The translations under genes were made by a program, and so were the position numbers. This document shows positions 7,062-12,511 of a stretch of 14,910 nt of DNA, piece after piece. Each line of letters starts with the position of its first letter. Positions within the stretch are counted from its first letter, which is position 1. The DNA is from Phycisphaerae bacterium (GTDB lineage: Bacteria; Planctomycetota; Phycisphaerae; Phycisphaerales; Phycisphaeraceae). A model generated the notes under the pieces. That model saw only the letters and a list, made by a program, of their open reading frames with translations, was not told the DNA's origin and searched no databases. The stretch lies in the NCBI GenBank assembly GCA_002688155.1, contig NZCH01000101.1:1-14910 (forward strand), read 5' to 3'.

Positions 7062-7982
7062 ATGACAGACCCGCGTCAAACACACACGTCAGACAACGAA
7101 AAAGCGCACCGCGCGGCGGTGAAAATCGCGCAGCGTGCGATGTCGCCGCCGCGGTTGCTGCCGTTGCCATTGCTGCAATGGTTTCGCCGAAAGCGTGCGC
7201 TTCGGCTGGGAGCCGTCGGGTTCAAAGTGCGCGCAGACGACGGCGTGAAACTCGACGCGCTGTACCTGCCACCGCTGGCCGAGGACCTGACGAAGCTGCC
7301 GGTCGTGCACAACCACGGGTACTTTGAGCACAAGGAAGCGCATTTGTGGAGCGCCTGGGCGCTGTGCGCACGCGGGCACGGCGTGATCCTTTACGACCAC
7401 CGCCATCACGGACGGTCAAAGGGCAGGTACATCACGTTCGGCGTCAAGGAACGGCACGACGTACGCGCGGTAATCGATCACGCTGTGCAGCAGAAATGGG
7501 TGAAGGACAAAGTCATCACGATGGGTTTCAGTCTGGGTGCCGGGACGATGTTGCAGCACGCTGCGATGGATGACCGCGTGGCGGGCGTGGTCGCCAAGGC
7601 GCCGTTTCTGGACATGGCTTCGGCGGTGCGATCGTTTCGCAGGCGTTACGGCCGATTTGTGCGCCACCCGTGGCTCATGCGCGGGTTCGAGGAAGCGTCC
7701 CGTCGCGCGGGGTTCAACCTGCATGAAGCCTCGACGCTTAAGGCCGTGAAACATATCACCGCGCCCGTGCTGTTTATCGTCGGCCAGGACGACAAGGATC
7801 TGCCGGCCAAGGACCACACACTGCCGCTGTACGAAGCAAAAACGCAGGGACAACGCGAACTGTTCGAAGTCCCGGGCGCGAATCACCTCACGCTGGTATT
7901 TCGTCGCTGGCCGGGGGTTGAGGAGGCGATCGTTCGGTTTTGTGACAGGGTCGCGCAGGACAGCGGCTACCCCGCAACGTAG
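7062..7982 (+). CDS. Alpha/beta hydrolase family protein
   Basis: The product is 306 residues with no signal peptide. The fold is plain: VVHNHGYFEH (81-90) supplies the oxyanion-hole HG, ILYDHRHHGRSKG (109-121) is the usual strand and loop, ITMGFSLGAGTML (152-164) is the nucleophile elbow with Ser157, APVLFIVGQDDKDLP (234-248) carries the acidic residue (D243, D244 or D246), and GANHLTL (272-278) the catalytic His275. It resembles dienelactone-hydrolase-like or peptidase-like members that also have a basic N-terminal extension (WFRRKRALRLG, 40-50). The substrate is unknown; an esterase or peptidase role is possible. GAGGAG at 7048-7053, eight bases upstream, supports the start. It likely forms an operon with the kinase-like gene. 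Its last 16 bases overlap the 3' end of alr on the other strand. Confidence 0.88.
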   Translation: MTDPRQTHTSDNEKAHRAAVKIAQRAMSPPRLLPLPLLQWFRRKRALRLGAVGFKVRADDGVKLDALYLPPLAEDLTKLPVVHNHGYFEHKEAHLWSAWALCARGHGVILYDHRHHGRSKGRYITFGVKERHDVRAVIDHAVQQKWVKDKVITMGFSLGAGTMLQHAAMDDRVAGVVAKAPFLDMASAVRSFRRRYGRFVRHPWLMRGFEEASRRAGFNLHEASTLKAVKHITAPVLFIVGQDDKDLPAKDHTLPLYEAKTQGQRELFEVPGANHLTLVFRRWPGVEEAIVRFCDRVAQDSGYPAT

Positions 7983-9190
7983 TGACGGGTTACGGACGGG
8001 TGAATACGGCAGAGCATTTCGTAGCACGACGACTGGGCCTGTTTCGCGAGCGTTTCCATGGCGCACGGTGAGTGTGGGTCGTCACTGATCAGTTCGACGT
8101 GGCAGCCGATGCGCGCCCAGGGCAGGTCGGTCAGGTCGAGAATCAGTTGTTCCATGTTGACTTTGCCGATCACGGGCGCGTACCCGGCCGGCTTGTCCGG
8201 GTCGGTGCTTTGCGGGTCAGCGTTTCCCGGGGGCGGGGGCGGGGGCGCGACGCCGACGACGGCGTTGTTGCTCAATGTGATCGGGTAGCCGCTGGAGTAG
8301 CCGACCGGCGCAATGCCCAGTGTGCTGTCGCGTTTGAGGTGGCGTGTGTGCTCGTAGCCGACGCCGGCGCCTTTGGGCAATCGTTGGATTTGGGCAATGC
8401 GCGTCATCCATCGCGCGATGGGTAGTGGCCGGTCGTCGTTCGGCAGCAGTTCCGTACCGTAGCCCCACAGGCCAAGGCCGACGCGCGCCATGTCCGCGAC
8501 GTACCGGCTGTCGCGTGTGGCGGCATACGTGTTCGCCGCGTGGCGGATGACGTTGGGGCCAAGCGTGTCATTGTGGCGGGCCCACGCCGCGTCAAAGCGA
8601 GCGAACTGCGAGGCGGTGACGTCGGCATCGCAGTCCGCGCAGGCGAAATGCGTGTACAGCGCGCCGACGCGCACGTTCGGCGTTTGGGCAAGACGGGCGA
8701 CCACCTCTGCCAGCGCAGCGTCGTCGAACCCCCCGCGGCTCATGCCCGTGTCGTGGTACAGGTGCGCAGTCACGCGACAGTTCAGGCGTTTGCCCACGGC
8801 ATTGAGCTGGTCGAGTTGCACAGCGTCGTGCAACGCAAACTGCACCTGTCCGCTTCGCACATGTGCGGCCAGCGCGTCCGACACCTGCAAATCGCGCATC
8901 GGCGTGAAGATGAGGATCGGCTGCGTGATGCCGGCATCAATCAACTCGCGCGACTCACCTGGCGTGTAAACGGCGAACATCGGTACGCCCAGTTTCGCCA
9001 TGCGCTGGCTCAGTGGCACGGCGCCCAACCCGTACGCGTTCGATTTAACCACCGCACACAGATTCGACCCGACGGCCGATAACCGGCGAATCCACCAGGC
9101 CGCGTTCGCTTCGAAGCGGCCCAGGTCAATACGCAGCCATGTGCGCCCGGACAATAATCGTTCGCCCGCAGGTGAAACTGAGGTGGTCAT
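7967..9190 (-). CDS. alr: Alanine racemase
   Basis: It interconverts L- and D-alanine with pyridoxal phosphate and supplies D-alanine for peptidoglycan. From the ATG at 9190 the product is 407 residues; the frame opens 54 codons earlier, but that stretch is intergenic-like (PG/IPG-rich) and crosses the divergent region. RTWLRIDLGRFEAN (16-29) is the family N-terminus, AVVKSNAYGLGA (46-57) holds the PLP lysine (K49), HDTGMSRGGF (146-155) and HAANTYA (217-223) are typical barrel motifs, and GAGVGYEHT (274-282) has the catalytic Tyr279. The C-terminal domain has GKVNMEQLILDL (342-353), with Glu where most homologues have Asp, and ends in the usual YEMLCRIHPSVTRHYV. A proline-rich insertion at about 316-336 (PPPPPPGNADPQSTD...) is unusual. 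Tail-to-tail overlap with the hydrolase is 16 bases. Confidence 0.95.
   Translation of the reverse strand: MTTSVSPAGERLLSGRTWLRIDLGRFEANAAWWIRRLSAVGSNLCAVVKSNAYGLGAVPLSQRMAKLGVPMFAVYTPGESRELIDAGITQPILIFTPMRDLQVSDALAAHVRSGQVQFALHDAVQLDQLNAVGKRLNCRVTAHLYHDTGMSRGGFDDAALAEVVARLAQTPNVRVGALYTHFACADCDADVTASQFARFDAAWARHNDTLGPNVIRHAANTYAATRDSRYVADMARVGLGLWGYGTELLPNDDRPLPIARWMTRIAQIQRLPKGAGVGYEHTRHLKRDSTLGIAPVGYSSGYPITLSNNAVVGVAPPPPPPGNADPQSTDPDKPAGYAPVIGKVNMEQLILDLTDLPWARIGCHVELISDDPHSPCAMETLAKQAQSSCYEMLCRIHPSVTRHYVAG
8227..8245 (+). repeat. G-rich low-complexity tract inside alr
   Basis: Three runs of five G separated by single C lie here on the plus strand, so the alr transcript has the complementary C-runs. 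The tract encodes the proline run of the alanine racemase insertion. It is a likely site for polymerase slippage and sequencing error. Confidence 0.6.
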
Positions 9191-9191
9191 C

Positions 9192-9222
9192 GTGTACGAT
9201 AATACCGCGGTAACGCGTACAC
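9192..9222. promoter_or_regulatory. Nested dyad between alr and the DEAD-box helicase, candidate operator
   Basis: Outer arms GTGTACG (9192-9198) and CGTACAC (9216-9222) are exact reverse complements, and enclose the exact 10-base palindrome TACCGCGGTA (9203-9212) on nearly the same centre (9207). The dyad lies directly before the alr start. It overlaps a TATTAT (minus, 9199-9204) and a GATAAT (plus, 9198-9203) that could be -10 elements for the two divergent genes. A dimeric regulator could bind here and control either gene. No specific regulator family is recognised. Confidence 0.45.
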
Positions 9223-9230
9223 TCCTGGAA

Positions 9231-9255
9231 TACCCCGGGATACCCGGGATGCCCC
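9231..9255 (+). repeat. Short tandem CCCGGGAT-type repeat before the helicase gene
   Basis: TACCCCGGGA, then TACCCGGGA, then TGCCCCG run head to tail as two close copies and a third decayed one. They lie in the helicase leader and just beside the dyad. Each copy contains the self-complementary CCCGGG. Function, if any, is unknown. Confidence 0.4.
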
Positions 9256-9276
9256 GTGCGACACGCGCCGTGCCCT

Positions 9277-9282
9277 GGAGGG
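9277..9282 (+). promoter_or_regulatory. Shine-Dalgarno that decides the helicase start
   Basis: GGAGGG lies 12 bases before the ATG at 9295. It is inside the reading frame that opens at the GTG at 9256, which argues that the ATG is the real start. Confidence 0.55.
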
Positions 9283-9294
9283 CGGGAACCACCC

Positions 9295-10683
9295 ATGACG
9301 CAATCAGATACGGCGGGCGCACCAACCACGAGCGACATATTCGACAGCTCAAGTGATTTCGCTTCGATGGGGTTGCGCAGTAGTGTGCTGCGTGGCATCG
9401 ATGCCGCGGGCTTTGAACACCCCACAGATATCCAGGCGAAGCTGATCCCGGCAGTGCTGACAGGGCGCGACGTGATCGGCCAGGCGAGGACGGGTACGGG
9501 TAAGACCGCCGCGTTCGGGCTGCCCATTCTTCACCTGGCAGACAAAGATACGCCCATGCAGTCGCTGATCCTCACGCCGACGCGGGAACTGGCGGCGCAG
9601 GTCGCCTCCGAACTGGAAGAACTTGGCCGGTTCACGCCCGTCCGCACATCGTGCATCATCGGCGGTGAGTCGATGCAGCAACAGTCGCGGTCCGTCAAGC
9701 GCGGCGGGCACATCCTCGTGGGCACGCCCGGTCGCGTCATGGACATGCAAGGCCGCCGTGAGATCAGCTTTGACAACGTCCGCTTCGTCGTGCTTGACGA
9801 AGTTGACCGCATGCTCGATATCGGTTTCCGCGAGGACATCCGAAAGATCCTCAAGAGCATCACCCAGCCGCATCAGACCGTCTTCGTCTCCGCGACGATC
9901 AGCGAAGAGATCGATCGGCTGGGGCGGTCGTACATGCGCCAGGACGTTGAGCGCATCACCACGACGGCCGGGTCGCTGACCGTGTCACAGGTCGATCAGA
10001 AGTACATCTCGGTGATGCCCTGGGATAAGAAGCAGTTACTGCTGTATCTGCTTCGGCACGAGTCGCTGGACACGACGCTGGTGTTTTGCCGCACGAAGGC
10101 GACGGTCGGCCGGGTTGCCGTTTACCTGCGTGAAAAAGGGATCAATGTGCGGGAACTGCACGGCGACATGGCGCAGCAGAAGCGCAACCGCGTCATGCAG
10201 TCGATGCGCAAGGGCAACCTGGACGTGCTGGTCGCGTCGGACCTGGCGGCGCGCGGACTGGACATCGAGCACATCTCGCATGTGATCAACTACGACCTGC
10301 CCGAGGACTCGGAGGTATACGTGCACCGCATCGGCCGCACGGCACGCGCGGGCCGGCGCGGGTGCGCCTGGTCGTTCGTCACGCCCGAGCAGGGGCAGCT
10401 GCTCACCGAGATCGAGAAGCTCACTGGCGCGATGATCGAAAAGCTCGAATACAACGATTTCACACCAGGGCCAATCCCCGACGACAAGAAAGAAATGTTC
10501 AAGCCACGCGAGGTCAAGTCGCACGATCAGATCATGCAGGGCTATAGCCAGCGCGCCGAGCGCGCCGTTGACGAGGGCCTGTCCGATTCGGATCGCAAGC
10601 AGATGTTCCCCGACGGCGTCGAGCCCAAGAGCAAGCCCAAGCGCACACTGGGCTCGCGCATGCGCACGCGGCGGCGGCGCTAG
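9295..10683 (+). CDS. DEAD-box family ATP-dependent RNA helicase (RhlE-like), motif II reads DEVD
   Basis: The product is 462 residues. All helicase motifs are in order: Q motif GFEHPTDIQAKLIP (39-52), motif I ARTGTGKT (64-71), Ia PTRELA (95-100), Ib TPGR (144-147), II DEVD (168-171), III SAT (199-201), IV TLVFCRTK (261-268), V VASDLAARGLDIEH (313-326) and VI HRIGRTARAG (344-353). DEAD-box proteins unwind short RNA duplexes for ribosome assembly, mRNA decay or cold adaptation in the cytoplasm. Motif II has Val where nearly all homologues have Ala; D168 and E169, which act on Mg-ATP, are kept, so ATPase function is plausible. A basic C-terminal tail (KPKRTLGSRMRTRRRR) likely binds RNA. The ATG at 9295 is chosen over the GTG at 9256 because of the Shine-Dalgarno. 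It is divergent from alr. Confidence 0.95.
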   Translation: MTQSDTAGAPTTSDIFDSSSDFASMGLRSSVLRGIDAAGFEHPTDIQAKLIPAVLTGRDVIGQARTGTGKTAAFGLPILHLADKDTPMQSLILTPTRELAAQVASELEELGRFTPVRTSCIIGGESMQQQSRSVKRGGHILVGTPGRVMDMQGRREISFDNVRFVVLDEVDRMLDIGFREDIRKILKSITQPHQTVFVSATISEEIDRLGRSYMRQDVERITTTAGSLTVSQVDQKYISVMPWDKKQLLLYLLRHESLDTTLVFCRTKATVGRVAVYLREKGINVRELHGDMAQQKRNRVMQSMRKGNLDVLVASDLAARGLDIEHISHVINYDLPEDSEVYVHRIGRTARAGRRGCAWSFVTPEQGQLLTEIEKLTGAMIEKLEYNDFTPGPIPDDKKEMFKPREVKSHDQIMQGYSQRAERAVDEGLSDSDRKQMFPDGVEPKSKPKRTLGSRMRTRRRR

Positions 10684-10715
10684 GCCCCGCAGCCGTACTC
10701 GCGATGCGGCAGTCC

Positions 10716-10748
10716 GCGGCTTCGCACAGGCCGCTTGCGGCTTCGCAC
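10716..10748 (+). repeat. 12-base direct repeat upstream of atpG
   Basis: GCGGCTTCGCAC occurs exactly at 10716-10727 and 10737-10748. The copies start 21 bases apart, about two turns of the helix, in the 88-base gap between the helicase and atpG. The second copy overlaps the putative -35/spacer of the promoter below. Confidence 0.6.
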
Positions 10749-10762
10749 GATCCCGCTACCAT
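10735..10762 (+). promoter_or_regulatory. Putative promoter for atpG giving a near-leaderless transcript
   Basis: TTGCGG (10735-10740) and TACCAT (10757-10762) are separated by 16 bases. Transcription would begin near 10769-10770, only two or three bases before the ATG at 10772. There is no Shine-Dalgarno in front of that ATG, which agrees with leaderless translation. Both hexamers are imperfect. Confidence 0.3.
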
Positions 10763-10771
10763 ATCCGCCCC

Positions 10772-11659
10772 ATGGCAGGCAAGACCCGCGAAATCGCCAG
10801 CCGCATCAAAGCGGTCGGCAACATCCAACGCATCACCAAGACGATGCAAATGATCGCCACCGCAAGGTTCCAGGCCGCGTTGCGCGCCGCATCGGCATCC
10901 AAACCTTACACGCAACAGATTGCCAGCCTGGTCGCCGAGCTCAGCGGCGCCGGGCAGAGTGTGCAGCACCCGCTGCTGGGCTCGGACGCCAAGCCGGCCG
11001 GCCGATCGCTGATGCTCGTGCTGACTTCCAACCGCGGCCTGTGCGGCGGATACAACGGCAGCGTTCTGCGCAACGCGCAGGCGTTTCTCAAACAGCACAA
11101 GGACCAACAGACCGATATCGAAGTCGTCGGCAACAAGGGCCGTGGCTACTTCAACTTCACCGGCCGTGAGATCGCCGGTTTCCATGAACAGTTTGGCGAC
11201 AAGCCCGGGTACGAAGACGTCGAGGCGCTTGCCGAGGACTACATGCAGCGATTCAGCAGCGGTCAGTTCGACGCCGTGCACATCGCGTACATGTCGTTCC
11301 AGTCCGTGGCACGTCAGACGCCGACCGTACTGCAACTACTGCCACTTGAAGACCCGTCCGCCGGCGAAGAGCAAGCCGCATCCGGTAAACCCACTTCCAA
11401 TGTCAATTACGAGTTCTCGCCGGCGCCCGGGCAACTGCTCAACGAATTGCTGCCCATCACCGTCAAGACGCAACTGTTCCAGTGCTTCAACGACGCGGTC
11501 GTCGGCGAACAGGTGGCGCGCATGGTCGCGATGAAAAACGCGACCGACGCCGCGTCGAAGATGGAAAAATCGCTCACCCGCGTCTACAACCGCGTCCGCC
11601 AGACCGCGATCACCACCGAACTGATGGAAGTGATCAGCGGCGCGGCGGCGATCGAGTGA
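10772..11659 (+). CDS. atpG: F-type ATP synthase gamma subunit
   Basis: The product is 295 residues, the usual length. The gamma subunit is the central stalk that turns inside the alpha3beta3 head and couples proton or sodium flow to ATP synthesis at the membrane. The N-terminal helix REIASRIKAVGNIQRITKTM (6-25) and C-terminal helix VARMVAMKNATDAASKM...YNRVRQTAITTELMEVISGAAA (248-293), which form the coiled coil, are well conserved. TSNRGLCGGYN (85-95) is the hallmark of the Rossmann-like middle domain. A polar loop at about 195-213 (PSAGEEQAASGKPTSNVNY) is variable in the family. The frame opens earlier at 10568 inside the helicase, but the family N-terminus fixes the ATG at 10772. No other ATP synthase gene is adjacent: the helicase lies upstream and an ArsC-like gene downstream, so it is away from the usual atpA-atpG-atpD order. 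Confidence 0.96.
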   Translation: MAGKTREIASRIKAVGNIQRITKTMQMIATARFQAALRAASASKPYTQQIASLVAELSGAGQSVQHPLLGSDAKPAGRSLMLVLTSNRGLCGGYNGSVLRNAQAFLKQHKDQQTDIEVVGNKGRGYFNFTGREIAGFHEQFGDKPGYEDVEALAEDYMQRFSSGQFDAVHIAYMSFQSVARQTPTVLQLLPLEDPSAGEEQAASGKPTSNVNYEFSPAPGQLLNELLPITVKTQLFQCFNDAVVGEQVARMVAMKNATDAASKMEKSLTRVYNRVRQTAITTELMEVISGAAAIE

Positions 11660-11706
11660 TTGATTGACGGTCGGCTCGCGCGCTGCTCACCAGTTCACAG
11701 ACGGGT

Positions 11707-12057
11707 TCACAGAATCTCCAACACGTTCTCGGGCGGCCTGCCCAGCGCCGCTTTGTTGCCTTTGATCACGATCGGTCGTTCGATCAGAATCGGATGCCTG
11801 GCCATCGCGTTCAGGATCGCTTCATCATCGTCCTGTTTCGATGCCAGTCCCAGCGTTTTGAAGGGCTCTTCACGGCGCCGCACCAGATCGATCGGGCGCA
11901 CGCTGAGCATTTTGACGATCCGCTTGAGCGTCGCCTTGCTCGGCGGGTCGCTGAGGTACTCAACCACCGTCGGCGATACGCCGCGCTCCTCAAGGAGCGC
12001 CAGGGTCTGCCGGCTCTTGCTGCAACGCGGATTGTGGTAGATCGTGATGGTTGACAT
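11707..12057 (-). CDS. arsC: ArsC/YfgD-family arsenate reductase-like protein
   Basis: The product is 116 residues, a single thioredoxin-fold domain. TIYHNPRCSKSRQTLALLEERG carries the catalytic Cys12 in the C-x-x-x-R setting of glutaredoxin-coupled arsenate reductases. The three arginines that hold the oxyanion in E. coli ArsC have counterparts in the stretches LVRRREEPFK, LIERPIVI and ALGRPPENVLEIL. The ending and CSKSR resemble E. coli YfgD more closely than plasmid ArsC, and YfgD-type proteins are not proven arsenate reductases. No arsR, arsB or acr3 lies nearby, so an arsenic role is uncertain; a general thiol-redox role is the alternative. The start at 12057 is supported by GGGAG at 12063-12067, five bases upstream; the frame also opens at a GTG at 12069. 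It converges on atpG with 47 bases between and no clear terminator. Confidence 0.9.
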   Translation of the reverse strand: MSTITIYHNPRCSKSRQTLALLEERGVSPTVVEYLSDPPSKATLKRIVKMLSVRPIDLVRRREEPFKTLGLASKQDDDEAILNAMARHPILIERPIVIKGNKAALGRPPENVLEIL

Positions 12058-12062
12058 GGCTG

Positions 12063-12067
12063 CTCCC
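12063..12067 (-). promoter_or_regulatory. Shine-Dalgarno that decides the arsC-like start
   Basis: GGGAG reads on the minus strand five bases before the ATG at 12057. It supports that ATG rather than the GTG four codons upstream. Confidence 0.6.
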
Positions 12068-12362
12068 ACGCGCCGTTACCGTTGCAGGTTGTACTGGCGG
12101 GGCGTTTCCACGGATTGCGTCCATGGGCTTCGACGGGCATCCTCCACGCACCCTGATTCTAAATCATCTTGCGCACGTGTTGCTTCAGGTGCGCCATGGT
12201 TGCACAGATGCGGCTGTGTGTCATGTTTGCGTGCAGGTCCAGCCGCAGCCGTTTACTCCTGTTTTCCCAGGGGCAGCGCGGTGGCCGCAAGTGCAACACG
12301 ATCCGGCAACGCATCGTCAGCCCCTGCCCCTGGCCTTACGCCGCATCCTGCACAACCGGCGC

Positions 12363-12391
12363 TTGACAATCGGTCCCGGCCGAATCAACAT
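12363..12391 (+). promoter_or_regulatory. Candidate promoter for the secreted 788-residue protein
   Basis: A perfect TTGACA (12363-12368) is followed after 17 bases by a weak -10, CAACAT (12386-12391). An alternative is the extended -10 TGGTACGAT at 12427-12435, which would give a leader of about 70 bases. The two cannot be separated by sequence alone. Confidence 0.35.
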
Positions 12392-12511
12392 CCGTGCCAT
12401 TTGGGACTTCTTTCACGCTGGACCAGTGGTACGATCAACGCCCGTACGGCGCTGAGTCCCGCTTCCTGAAAACACGACCGGCGCGTACTGGCGCAAGAGG
12501 ATTAGTTTCTG

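Larger units (their letters stand above)
12058..12511. other. Divergent intergenic region (about 454 bases), no gene recognised
   Basis: Short plus-strand frames cross it, but their proteins are Arg/Pro/Cys-rich, lack ribosome binding sites and look like nothing known. The right part holds the promoter candidates listed separately. A TAGAAT on the minus strand near 12158-12163 could serve the arsC-like gene. No tRNA, riboswitch or small RNA was recognised by eye. Confidence 0.5.

Noticed and set aside
11707..12057. Part of an arsenic resistance operon
   Set aside because: The gene stands alone with no regulator or efflux pump, and is closer in wording to YfgD than to classical ArsC.
12051..12455. 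Small gene in the long intergenic region before the secreted protein
   Set aside because: Several overlapping frames are open but none has a ribosome binding site or a protein-like composition.
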